Notes under the pieces: model-generated
The model's database searches: none
What the model was told of the DNA's origin: nothing
What the model saw: only the letters and a program-made list of their open reading frames with translations
Shown: piece by piece, positions 50,028-61,180 of the stretch
How the letters are laid out: each line of letters begins with the position of its first letter
Position numbering within the stretch: position 1 is the stretch's first letter
Position numbers and translations under genes: made by a program
Assembly (NCBI GenBank): GCA_039105265.1
Contig: JAPFFF010000067.1
Coordinates: forward strand, 310,001 to 374,000
Direction: 5' to 3'
Length of the DNA: 64,000 bases
Source: Tritrichomonas musculus
Lineage: Eukaryota; Parabasalia; Tritrichomonadida; Tritrichomonadidae

Positions 50028-50775
50028 GAATACTTATCGCCCCCGATACTTATTGACCCCGGAAGTTAAGGTCAATATTGACCTTGTATCGTACATCAGA
50101 AAAAAAAGTTCGAAACTTTTTTGCACTTTTGCAAAAAATACCATGAGTAGCTACTCATGCTTTTTTCACATTTTTTCCAGATAAAAAAAAATATAAACGT
50201 ATTATTTTAGTTTAAGTTGAAAATGATTTTTATTATAAGCACTCACTAATAAACAAGCATTCACAAGTATTTCATATTTTATTAATCATTCTTTTTGTTA
50301 CTTTCTAGCAAGAAAAACTAAAATTATCATCATAATTTAAATTAAATATTAGTTAAATTGAAATAAAATGCGCAATCCGAGTGAATAGCAATAAATATAG
50401 ACTGTATCTCTTATAATAAAATGAGTCCTTTGTGATTTTGAAAGAATATAATATCAAATATTAATAATATAACCGAAACTTTGAAATTTGCGTAATTAAA
50501 TGCTTTAAAATGATAAAATGATGGCGTAAAAAATACTTTTGGTTGACTGTTTATTTAGTAGATGCTTAAAATAAAGACCAAAATCGAATTATAAAAAAAA
50601 ATCGTTTATAATTTTCTTATCTTGAAAAAATGAGAAAAAAGCATGAGTAGCTACTCATGGTATTTTTTGCAAAAGTGCAAAAAAGTTTCGAACTTTTTTT
50701 TCTGATGTACGATACAAGGTCAATATTGACCTTAACTTCCGGGGTCAATAAGTATCGGGGGCGATAAGTATTCCC
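50026..50775. mobile_element. MITE, 750 bp, with near-perfect 175-bp terminal inverted repeats
   Basis: Left and right ends are reverse complements over about 175 bp, identical for roughly the first 145. They begin GGGAATACTTATCGCCCCCG and contain the 18-bp palindrome AAGGTCAATATTGACCTT and a second palindrome CATGAGTAGCTACTCATG. The 400-bp interior is AT-rich with no transposase frame. It is flanked on both sides by poly-A, so it seems to have inserted into an A tract. Near-identical arms indicate a recent insertion or arm homogenisation. Confidence 0.93.
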
Positions 50776-51399
50776 AAAAAAAAAAAAAAAAAATAAAAAT
50801 AAAAATAAAAAAATAAATTCTATGAGCTTTATGAAAAAAAATAACTGAAATTTTTTTTTTATTAATATCTTAATCAAAAAGAAATAAAATAGTTTACAAT
50901 TATAATTACAAATGCAAATAATAATATACTTAAATTAATTATTATCCAAAATATTTTAAAACAATATGATGGCTGGATAAGTTCAGGTCTTATTTTTTTG
51001 GGGTTTTGTTTTATTATATTAAGATAACAAATTATTTAAGGAGATATTTACACATAAAATTCAAATCATATTTGATCCTACCACGTCCTTAAATTATTGT
51101 TTTTTTCTGTAATGAAAAAACAATTTAAGTTTTCAAAATCCTATCTTTTTCGGATAATCAGAAAAAAGATCAAAAAATAGATAGAATAATAAATGCCTCA
51201 TATATAAAAGCTTCCCATCAGTAATTTTTACTAGATGGATGGCAATTGATTTTGACATTACTTTCAAAAATGGAAATATAAAAGCTATCTCATTGAACAT
51301 CGCACAAATTATCTATTAATTGTTAACCAAATAAATTAAATTATTCATTTCAATGTAAAATAACTTAGTGTTTAATATATTTATAATTTATTTTTTTTT

Positions 51400-51626
51400 T
51401 TAAGGTACAAATCCAGTACGTTAAATAACCGCAAATTAAAATGATATGTGATATAAAAAAAATAAAATATTTATTTTTTCAATAATTTATACGATAAAGT
51501 GTCAAATGTAAACCTCAGAATCATCAAAATTTACTCAGAAATACCAAACTTTTTCTGAGAGGGGCATTATCTCAATTTTTTAACGATTTTCTTATCAATT
51601 TTAAACGTACTGGATTTGCACCTTAA
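51400..51626. mobile_element. MITE, 227 bp, TIR TTAAGGTACAAATCCAGTAC (copy 2)
   Basis: Same ends as the 44194-44441 copy, with one substitution in the right arm (TTTGCACC versus TTTGTACC) and TTAA at each edge. The interior has diverged considerably, so the two copies are not recent sisters. Non-coding. Confidence 0.85.
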
Positions 51627-51673
51627 TTTTTTTCAAAAAAGTGGATTCTCTATTTTTAAAACATTTTCCAATT

Positions 51674-51780
51674 AAGCATACCTCAAAGCGACCGTTTGGA
51701 GGAACTTTGAGAGGTTATGTTGCTCAATGGAGGAACTTTGAATAGAAAGTTCCTCCAAACGGTTGCTTTGAGGTATGCTT
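51674..51780. repeat. 35-bp inverted repeat (hairpin), 37-bp loop
   Basis: The arm at 51674-51708 (AAGCATACCTCAAAGCGACC and onward) and the arm at 51746-51780 are reverse complements with one mismatch. The motif GGAGGAACTTTGA also occurs directly repeated inside. Likely a foldback element or small MITE. Confidence 0.85.
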
Positions 51781-54700
51781 ATTCCAATTTTCAAACACTA
51801 CTGCATTCATCAAGCAGGGTCAAATTATTTTTAACAAAAATTTGATTTAGATCTTATATATGCATATATAAATTTTACTATAATATATAATAGTTATTAT
51901 ATCTGAAATATCTCTATATTTTATTTATGTTAGTAAGATAAGAATGTTTTATTCTATGAATTTCAAATTTGAATGGGTATTCAAATACTTTTTCTCTCAA
52001 TTTTTACTTTTCAAATTTAAGATATAATATTTTACCAATTTTCTTGATATGATATTAATTGTTATTGAATATTCTTACATATTTAATCATTAATATGTTT
52101 TTATAAAATAATTATATATATAATATTCATATTTAGTCAATATATAAACCGTCAAGAGGTATTCATGAAGAGATCTAGCCTAGAAATTCGAATAATAATT
52201 AAATTTTATTTTATATATTTTATATTTATGCTATAATATAAAGTATATAATGTTTTATACGTTTTATTTCGAGATATTAATATATATTATATTTCTATGA
52301 CTAAACGGAGAACTTTTGTTAGAGAAAATAAATTCTCAATTTTGAATATCATTAACAAATGTTGTTTGATTTCAGTCTGACCGATTCTATGAGATTATTC
52401 AAATTAAATGAGATATTTTTTTGAAGTCAATAATTTATATATAACTCATAAAAAAAACAATATATAAACAATTAAACATTTGAATATAAATAATATCATT
52501 ATTTTATAATATATAATAATAATAAAAAGTACTATTAAAGCAGTATCTGAAAAATCAAATTTCAATTATTCTGAAAAAATTAAGGATAATTAAATAAATT
52601 AAATAGATAAATCATCTGATGTTTATTAATAGCAAATCAGTTATTTGTTCAGTAAAAAATAATGTATTTTTTCAAAATGAAATATTCGTAAATAGAACTC
52701 AATTTCAACTCCAAAATTTTAGATTGGAAAAAAAATATAGTATTATATATTAACAATCATTTATCAAAAATATTATTTATCAAGTATTTGGCGAGAAAAC
52801 GAACCTCGACAAAAAAATTCGAACGATAGATTCAATTCTTTCAAAATTATTTGAGTGAAAACTCTCAATTTTCTCGTTAGACGATTAGAATTTCAATAAA
52901 TTATTTTCATACTAATTATTGAAAATTGAATATCATTGAAAGTATTTATTAATTATTATATATATTTCTTGATCAATTATATATATACATTTAATATAAA
53001 TATTAAAATAAATTATATATAAAAATAAATAATAAATTAATAAATAAATCAAATGTAATCCTTTATTATTATATTAAAATACATAAAAATAACATTATTA
53101 GGTCAATTTATAACCATATCTCTCTTTTTATATTAATCTATTTTTATTTTGATAAAATTTGAATAAATATCTTATTAAAATAAAAATATAATTTTAATAA
53201 TATATATATAATTATATGAATCTGCATTTATATTCAAAATATTAATATTTTTATTGAATATTAGAATATATAAAAAAAAAAAATAATCGTTTTTTATCTG
53301 AAAAATTTATTTAATTATTGCAATTAATTCAAAAAAATGAAAATAATGAGAGAAAAAAAAGGCCATTCAATTTATTTACCTTCTATCAATCATCGGCCAT
53401 TCAATTTATTTACCTTCTATCAATCATCGGCCATTCAATTTATACTGATGAATAAATTGAATACAACTTAAGCTCTTCATCTCTCAATTTTTTATAATAT
53501 GGTTCATATATTCATGCTCTCATTTTGTAATACAACCAGCTAATATTCCACATTACCGAAGTTTAGAAATATTAAAACTTGTATTCAACTGAATAAGAAA
53601 GAGACATAAAGATCTTTATCCAAAAAATAGATATGGTTACTGATCTTTGAGAATTATGAAACATTTGAGATTAAAAATAAATGATGGCACAATTAATATG
53701 AAACTAGAGTGTTTTTATTGAATTGTTTAAATAATATTTGGGAGATATTATAAAAAAATCTATTAGATATTTTTAATTTATGATGACTTTTCAAAATAAT
53801 AAAAAAAATTATTGATAAATCATAAAATAATTAAACAATATAAGCGATTAAATAATTAGAAATCTATTGATGTACCTGATCTCGGATAAAATGAGAAAGA
53901 AAAAAGTAAAAATAAAAAGGGTTCGACCTTTGGCGGTTATCAAATTCTAAAATTATAAAAAATTAATAATAAATAATATTGGCATTATCAATAACATGAT
54001 GCAATTTTAAATATGAAGCCGATTCTATTAGCCAAAATAGAGATATTTCACTAAAAAAAATAAAAACAGAAAAAGTTTAACTTTTGAAAGGGGAAAATAT
54101 TTTTGAGTTCTTATCTAATTTCCACCATTCAAAGAGATTTTGGGAATTTGTAAATATCCAAATATATAAATATTTTGTAGCATTTATGTCATATATTCTT
54201 TTTTTATAATTTATTTTACATCTTTTAAATTAATTAAAAAGTAATTAATTAAATATCATGTAAGATAAATTTATTTATGAAAAATAAAATTGAATTAATA
54301 CGTTATTATAATTAATTCTCAATTGTGATATACATATAAACTGAGTAAAAATGTAAATTAATATTTTATAATAATATATATATAATTTATATTATATATA
54401 ATAAATATATTATCATTAATATGATGATATAAATAATATATTATCCAAATAATAAGTATTTGTTAATAAATATAATATATTTTCAAAATTCAGATATTAT
54501 CAAAATAATTTTTTCAAAAACTAGCATTTTATTCAATTATTATTTCAAAATTTTTATTTATAAAAAACAATAATTTCATGAATATCAATAATATAATTTG
54601 TTATAAATTATTATTATATTTCAAGTTATATATAAATAATGTAAATAATAAATCATTTAAGAAAAAGCCTCAAATATCATAATAAAAACACTTATTTTAA

Positions 54701-54950
54701 TGATTAATAGAATAAATAGCAAATATTTTGTTTTATAAGATATATTAAATTAATATAGATTTTATCAGATATTGATTTAAGAATTTATTAAATAGAAAGA
54801 ATATTTAATTTTTAAGATATTATTATTTTTCAATCAAAAAAAATTTGAGAGAGTCGACCCCTTTTTAAAAATAGTATTCAATTGTTTTTTAATTCAATTT
54901 ATAATTATAAATTCAATAAAACCACTAAAGATTTCTAATTATTTATCTAC
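51781..54950. other. Long AT-rich gene-free region
   Basis: About 3.2 kb of very AT-rich sequence with no coding signal. It holds only the tandem repeat at 53362-53445. The last 100 bp before the Myb gene contain TCA-type motifs (TTCAATTTATAATTATAAA) that may be its promoter. Confidence 0.6.
53362..53445. repeat. 34-bp tandem repeat, 2.5 units
   Basis: Two exact copies of a 34-bp unit beginning GGCCATTCAATTTATTTACC, starting at 53362 and 53396, and a partial third from 53430. A recent slippage or unequal-exchange duplication. Confidence 0.95.
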
Positions 54951-55667
54951 ATGGAGAAAAGCAAAGAAAAGTCAAACAAATCAAGGCTTGCAGGCCCTTT
55001 ATCAAAGAAAGTTAAATTTACAAAAAATGAAGATATGAAGCTCAAGTATCTAATCGATAAATATTCAACTAAGGATTGGGAAAAGATAGCAGAACATCTA
55101 CCCCCTAGGACAGCACGCCAATGCCGTGATAGATGGACAAATTATATCGACCCGAATCTATCACAGGAGCCATGGTCCCACGATGAAGATAATGTTTTGT
55201 TAGAAATGCATGAAAAGTATGGAAACCACTGGAAAAAGATTGGAAAATATTTACCAAAAAGATCCAAAAATAATATCAAGAATAGATGGAGTGTTTTGAA
55301 AAAAATATTTAATGAAAATGAAATAATCGAAAATAGAAGTATTTCAAATATTACAATCCAAGAGCAATCCATAATTAATCCTCAAGGGAGTGTTGTTTCA
55401 GCTCCTTCTAACACATTTATATCAACAAATATATCTCAGCCAACAATTCCACCAGTAGTTACTACAGCAACTACTGTTTTTGTACCAGTTGTTCAGGTAT
55501 TTGTTCCAGTTCCATCACAAATTGAAAATTATTCAAATAGAATTCCAATATACTCTGAAAATATTCCTCAATACTATCAGGAAGTGATTGAACAACCAAT
55601 TAATAATTATGTTCAACCACTTTATCAAGAAAACTACGTCCCAATCATTGAAAAAAATATATATTAA
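54951..55667 (+). CDS. R2R3-type Myb DNA-binding protein, 238 aa
   Basis: Two Myb/SANT repeats near the N-terminus. The first covers about residues 22-70 (FTKNEDMKLKYLIDKY, WEKIAEHLPPRTARQCRDRW) and the second about 72-122 (WSHDEDNVLLEMHEKYGNHW, KKIGKYLPKRSKNNIKNRW), with the spaced aromatic residues expected of the fold. This is the form of Myb protein greatly expanded in trichomonads, where members bind promoter elements. The C-terminal 110 residues are Pro/Val/Gln/Tyr-rich (VFVPVVQVFVPVPSQ), a likely activation or interaction region. It stands alone in a gene desert; target genes unknown. Confidence 0.93.
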   Translation: MEKSKEKSNKSRLAGPLSKKVKFTKNEDMKLKYLIDKYSTKDWEKIAEHLPPRTARQCRDRWTNYIDPNLSQEPWSHDEDNVLLEMHEKYGNHWKKIGKYLPKRSKNNIKNRWSVLKKIFNENEIIENRSISNITIQEQSIINPQGSVVSAPSNTFISTNISQPTIPPVVTTATTVFVPVVQVFVPVPSQIENYSNRIPIYSENIPQYYQEVIEQPINNYVQPLYQENYVPIIEKNIY

Positions 55668-57926
55668 TTTAGAAAAAATGGAACTATTCATTTTAATCAA
55701 TAATTTTATTATATTGAAATAAATTGTTTTTCCTTATTAATCTTTAATTCTTATGCTTTCAATTAAATTATTGGGAAATTGTGGTTCTTAATTTTCAGAG
55801 AACTCACAAATCTTAATCGCTATAAAAAGCATATCTTCATATAGATAACTTATATTAATATTAATAAAAAGGATATTATTAAAGTAGTTTAAACAATAGC
55901 TTTTATTTTTATATACTATTGTTTTTTTTTTTTTTTGAGAGCTTTTGCCATTTTTTGATCAGAAAAAAGGACGGAGTTGTCGGTTATGACAAAACATTAT
56001 TTTGTTTTTTTACTTATATAATTAATTATAATATTATATATTAAGAAATTAATCATAGACAATTAGGTCTTTTTATCGCAAGAAACAAAAGATATTTGCA
56101 AAACAAAAATCAATTTTCAGAAAAAGTTTTTTAATTGAAAAAAAATTGAAAAATTTCTTTTAGCTCTCAATTCCAATTTACACATATCATAGAAGAAATG
56201 TAACTTGAATTTTTTTATGGATTCTTATTTAATAAAAACAATATAAATGTTATATTTATTTTTATTTTGCATGTATCTATATTTTATAAATATAATATAT
56301 TTGTAATTGGTGTTTCATAATAAGATATTGTCTGAGTGAGAAAATATTAAATTGAATATTACTTATTTTTTCTTTCAATTTTATTTTTTTGTTTTCTGAG
56401 CTATGTTATTCAATTTTCTTAGATAATAAACTCTAATTATTAATTTTCGGTTTAGCACACTTTTCATATACTTTTATTCTATTAAAAAATACATAAATAT
56501 ATAATAATATATTTATTATTTATCTAATATATATATTTAAAAACTAAAATAATAATTATATTTAATATAATAAATTATAAACAAAAATAAAGCTGTTTTA
56601 AATTTTGTATAAACAGAAGGGAATAGTTTAAAACAGAGATAAACTTTAAATTATTTTTTGATGTAATTCAGAAGATTTTATATTTTTATTTTTAATTCAA
56701 TATTGAATTAAAAAAATATTTATTCTCAATTTACCATTTTTTATGAGATATGCCAAAACATGAATATCATGAGTTGCTTTAAACATTTAGCAATTTTAAA
56801 ATAGCCAAAGATAATATAAATATAATTTAAAATTTTAAAATCTTAAAATTGCATAGCCTAAAACTTTATATAATATAATGGAATTAAAAAAAAATAAAAA
56901 GAATATCATTATGTAACAAACTAATGCTACTATGTTTTTACGTTAATGATTTACTAACCAAATAAATTTAAATTTCCATTATATTATATAATTAGTTAAG
57001 TTATTTATCTTAAAATATAAAAAATGAGAAAATTTCTGAGGATATCCAGATTTATATTAGAAAATAGATGATTTAATCAACTGTTATTTGAAAACGAGAA
57101 CAAATGAAAAAAAAAAAAAAATTGAAATTTGAATAAAATAAAAAAGTTGTTTTCAATGAGTGTTTTTTGTTTATTCAGGTATTTTTTGTATGAATATTTT
57201 GCTTTTTGTTTGATATTGGTAGTTTTTCAAAGATTTTAACGTAATGTTAAGACGTTAATTTTATTGTACATAGTTTTAAAGAACTTGGTGAGCTTTATGC
57301 GAGACAAACAAATACATATTAAAGATAATCGAAAAAAGTGTCAGACATGGAAATAACTATCTGACATTTTATAATTTCTTATTTATTTCATAAATCATTT
57401 AAATTTTTTATATTATATATTTTTATAAGGTGGTCAAATATTTAAATTTTTTATATAAGGTGGTCAAATATGCCCAAAATAATATTTTTTAAAAATCATG
57501 GGCCAAGATGGGATTAATGAGGGCCAAGAATAATCAATAAATATCACATATTTTTTTTTTTAAATATATAAATATATTAATATAATCATCGCTTTATATC
57601 TTTTTAAAAGTGTTTTTTTCTCTTAATTTAATAAATTGAATATGATAAAGCTATATTTAATGATATATAATTTGATAGTATTTTTATCGATTTCATCAGA
57701 AATATTGAGTATCCAAAAAATAAATATATCTTCCTAAAAGTTTTTAATATAAAATAAACTAACCTATTTTTATTATATATAAAATTATAGACACGATTTT
57801 CTCTTTATTATTTCATTCCTTTTTATAAATCACTTTATCCTCATAAAAGATAAAATCTTCTCAATTTTTCTGATATCAAAAAATTTTTTCATTCAACTGA
57901 TATTCCAATTGGAATACCAGTTGACG

Positions 57927-57960
<34 letters not shown>

Positions 57961-58063
57961 ACTTTATTTATAAATAATTTATAAATTTGATAAAGACACT
58001 TTTTGAGCTACGCTCAAAAAGCGGCGACTTTGTTATTTTTTAAAAAAAAAAAATTCAAAAAAC
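55668..58063. other. AT-rich gene-free region with small repeats
   Basis: 2.4 kb without a supported gene. It contains a 30-bp tandem duplication (core ATAAGGTGGTCAAATA, 57425-57470), a 32-bp near-perfect palindrome at 57895-57926 (centre CCAATTGG), an A32 tract at 57927-57958 and the hairpin at 57999-58021. A block at 57361-57412 reappears directly after the tRNA at 58135-58213. Confidence 0.6.
57999..58021. repeat. Hairpin CTTTTTGAGC TAC GCTCAAAAAG
   Basis: Perfect 10-bp arms with a 3-nt loop, sister of the hairpin at 49358-49384. It is 42 bp beyond the 3' end of the tRNA gene, after the pol III T-run, so it is probably not the tRNA terminator. Confidence 0.7.
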
Positions 58064-58135
58064 GTGCCACCCAGGACTCGAACCTAGAATCTCATGCTCC
58101 GTAGGCACACGCCTTATCCATTGGGCCAGTGGCAC
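58064..58135 (-). tRNA. tRNA-Arg (anticodon ACG)
   Basis: Read on the minus strand, a 72-nt cloverleaf. The acceptor arms GTGCCAC/GTGGCAC pair fully. The D arm contains AATGGATAA, the anticodon loop is CTACGGA (ACG, reading CGN with inosine), and the T arm is CTAGG-TTCGAGT-CCTGG. The B box GGTTCGAGTCC is intact. A T6 run directly after the 3' end (58056-58061 on the plus strand) is a good RNA polymerase III terminator. No intron, and CCA is not encoded, as usual in eukaryotes. Confidence 0.97.
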
Positions 58136-58582
58136 TGACATTTTATAATTTTTTTGATTTACTTTCATTTTCTCTCATCTTTATTTCATAAAACATTTAA
58201 ATTTTTTATATTAATATATGCAATATCAATTTATGAGTAAGAAAACTCATGATTCAATTGCATATAACTTTTATAATTTCAAAATAATTGTTTTATTATA
58301 ATAAGTTTGAAAAAGAAGAACAAAAAGTTTGCATTCAAATATGTTTATCATAAAATGTAATTATTGTTATTCCAATAGATGCATAAACATAAATTTTCAA
58401 CTTTTAGAAGTCTATAAGTTACCAATTGACATTTAATAAAAGTCTTTATTATTAATTATTGGAAGTTATGAATCTTGTCATATTTCTATCGTTTATAATA
58501 AACTGAGTTTTTTAATTTGCCCCTTCTTATCGTCCTCTCAAATTTGAATAAAGCTATATAATGGCATGATTATTTTCATTCA

Positions 58583-58655
58583 TCTCAGGTTGAGGCTCCC
58601 GCTATTTCCTTAGCCAATTGGGCTTAGCCCTCAAAGGCTCCCAAAGCTATTTAAA
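58583..58655 (-). mobile_element. Possible second relic of a Polinton end
   Basis: On the minus strand, GGGAGCCTTTGAGGGCTAAG, AAATAGCGGGAGCCT and CCTGAGATG resemble in order the terminal part of the element at 17200-17285. The match is short and gapped, so this is only suggestive. The GC content is higher than that of the surroundings. Confidence 0.3.
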
Positions 58656-58785
58656 ATGTATTTTTCCTGAATAAATAACTTTTTTTTTTTTTTATTTTCA
58701 CCTTCTCAAAATTGAAAGATATGGTATTTTTAAAAAAATAATTCTTTTCAATTGTTCACTTTTTGAAGGCTACCACTCCATTTTC

Positions 58786-59175
58786 AGTAGATTATAAACC
58801 CTGTCCAAAAATGTTCGACTTAACGTACACATAAACCGCATTTATCCACTGAAAATTAACTAAAAAAACGATAAAGTGTCGAAAATCTCTTTTTTCTCTC
58901 AAAGCAATGTATTCAATTTTTCAGAAGTTTATTTTTTTAATTATCCTTTCAGTAAACAATATTTATATAAGGAACCTTGGTTTTTGGAAGAAATATCCAC
59001 TCCCTTAAGAGAAATTACAACTTTCTATGGGACATGGGCTACTCTCTAAAAAAAAAAAGAGCTTTGGAAAATACCTTCGAATTACCATATAGGCGCATGA
59101 GAAAAAAAATGATAATTTGAATACTCTCTCAAAATTCAATTGTCGAACATTTTTGGACAGAGTTTAGAAGCTACT
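58786..59175. mobile_element. Tc1/mariner-like MITE, about 390 bp
   Basis: Imperfect terminal inverted repeats of about 33 bp: the left contains AACCCTGTCCAAAAATGTTC and the right, in reverse complement, AACTCTGTCCAAAAATGTTC, both followed by GAC. The CTGTCCAAAAA-GTTCGAC pattern resembles Tc1-family ends. The interior is non-coding. A TA duplication is not clearly visible, so the exact edge is uncertain. Confidence 0.75.
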
Positions 59176-59575
59176 TTTTCAATTAAAATAAAAAAAACGA
59201 ATATGACAAAAAAATTCTGAGAAATTAATTTTTTATTTAATTTCATATTATATTTGCTTTTCTAATGCTAGTGATTCGGGAATCTACATCAAAGTGTCTT
59301 ATATAAGCATCTCTTTTCCATCAACAATGTTTTTTCCTCTTTGGATAGCAAAATTCCGATATTGATATCTGATGAGCACCGCCTCGACGTAACAAATGCC
59401 AAGAATAATGGTTATGATCAAATCCAATTTACTCAACAGTTGCTTTTAAATGGTTTCAAAGTGTATCTCCCGAAGTTTCGACAATTAAATTTGAAAATAA
59501 ATAAAAAATTAATTTCTCAGCATTTTTTTTGTCATATCCATTTTTTAATGTGTTAATTGAAAAAATTGCTTCTAA

Positions 59576-59950
59576 TCTACAGCATAGGTGGTTTACTCTT
59601 CCCAATTTTTTCATATTAAATAAAATGATATTAAATTAGAAATTTATCTCATATAAACTATTTAAACATAATTTATTTAGATTGGAAAACGATTCGTTCG
59701 TTAGCGGCCGAGAAATCAATTTTCTCACAATTTTTTTATTAAGTTCAGAAATTTTTTTTTTATTAAAGGATTTTGGTTAAACTTTTTCAGATAAAATGTA
59801 TTCAATTTTATTCATTTTTAATTTCTAGACCGCTAACGAACGAATATTCTTTTAATCTGTATAAATTTATAGCATATTCTTATAAGAAAAATATATATCA
59901 ATCTCACGAATTTTTATTTTTTTTGACACATAAACCACCTATTCTACAGC
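59576..59950. mobile_element. Foldback element, about 375 bp, nearly palindromic
   Basis: The outer arms share GCATAGGTGGTTTA/GAATAGGTGGTTTA (near 59582-59595, and near 59930-59945 inverted). The inner arms share TTCGTTCGTTAGCGG (near 59694-59708, and near 59829-59843 inverted) plus GAGAAATCAA/TAGAAATTAA. Matching stretches in the same order on both sides suggest one long imperfect palindrome. No coding capacity. Confidence 0.75.
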
Positions 59951-60409
59951 AAATGAAGAGGTGCATTCAAAAAGTGAAATTGAAAAGAATTCCAGTTTTT
60001 CCCTACTTATCGTTCTACTTTCTGAAGACTCATAGAAAATTTGAATTAAAAACTCTCAATTTTTTTTGTGAATAAAGTAATAATTAAAAAAACATTGTTT
60101 AATCAATTTTGCTATTTCAATGATTTCATTGAATATATTCAATATAGTGTAAAATATTGAAAGGATTTTAAATAAATGAAATTTTACATCAACATCATTT
60201 TTAATGATTCAACAGTACCTAGTATCGTTGAAAATCATCTCATATTTTAATAGTTTTAATTTGACATTATTCAATATTGGCTTTTTGGAAAAATAAAAGT
60301 TTGCCATATGCGTTCAATTTTTTATTTTGGAAAATTTTGATGTTCAATGTGATGTTATAGCCAATTGAAAAAAGCAGTCTTGTTTTTTCACTTCATTTTA
60401 TATTTCATA

Positions 60410-61033
60410 ATGATTGGAGTACAAAATAGAGTCATTGGAATCAAAGAAACAGGTCATACAGTGACAGTACCAGATTCACCGATGGCATGCATCATGTATT
60501 ACTTGAACTGCGTTAATTCATTAATTGATATTAATATTCCTAAAAACTTAAGGAAGTTTCATAATTATCAAAACCTTTCATTTGATGAAGAAAATAGAGT
60601 TTTAAGTCTCGCTACTTTACTAAATCCAGCTTTATTTATTGCGAATGGAATCATGATAAATGATCCAGCTTTGTGCCAAAATAAAAGCAATAAGTTTTTC
60701 AGCATTACAAATTCAAGATTTGCATTTGCTTTTTCGCGTGAATTTGTAATTGCAAATAAAAAATTGCATACATTGGAAATCATGGCTTTCAAATCAAGCT
60801 GGCTAGAAAAAAATTATATTAATCCAATAAAAACATATTCTACAAGAATTTCAGCAATTGCAAATGGAACAGTTGAAAGATTCAGGCCAAGAAGATTAAG
60901 AAATACCAGAACATCAAATTCTCATTCTACAAAAGATGATCAATATTACATCAGACCTACTACTTTTCATTCTACAAGAGTTAATCAAAATTACAGACCT
61001 ACCAATTATAACAGTGGGTGCAATATTTTCTGA
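60410..61033 (+). CDS. Small secreted-type protein, about 207 aa from ATG
   Basis: Unrecognised. The first in-frame ATG is 60410, but the frame opens earlier and the 15 codons from a TTG at 60365 encode KKAVLFFHFILYFI, a textbook signal-peptide core. Either the ancestral start has changed from ATG to TTG or a non-AUG start is used. The mature part has two cysteines in the first half (ACIMYYLNCVNS) and one later (DPALCQNKS). The C-terminal 60 residues are Arg/Thr/Tyr/Asn-rich with repeats of TTFHSTR and NYRPT. It was probably once secreted or surface exposed. Confidence 0.55.
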   Translation: MIGVQNRVIGIKETGHTVTVPDSPMACIMYYLNCVNSLIDINIPKNLRKFHNYQNLSFDEENRVLSLATLLNPALFIANGIMINDPALCQNKSNKFFSITNSRFAFAFSREFVIANKKLHTLEIMAFKSSWLEKNYINPIKTYSTRISAIANGTVERFRPRRLRNTRTSNSHSTKDDQYYIRPTTFHSTRVNQNYRPTNYNSGCNIF

Positions 61034-61180
61034 TTAATTAAAATCAATCAAAAATTAATAAAAAGCTTTTAAGATTATTTCGTGTTTATTTATTGCTTTT
61101 TTTTAACAAAGTATAAATCTCTAAAATGATTGATAAAACGTTTTTTTCATAAAAATCATCAAAAATATTGGTAAATCTAA

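Larger units (their letters stand above)
58136..60409. other. Gene-poor region with foldback elements
   Basis: 2.27 kb with no well-supported gene. It contains a possible Polinton-end relic near 58583-58655, a Tc1-like MITE at 58786-59175 and a foldback at 59576-59950. A TTG-started frame at 59341-59556 is not convincing. Confidence 0.55.

Noticed and set aside
59341-60075. Plus-strand frames of 71 and 100 aa
   Set aside because: They start at TTG or run through the foldback arms; no family features.
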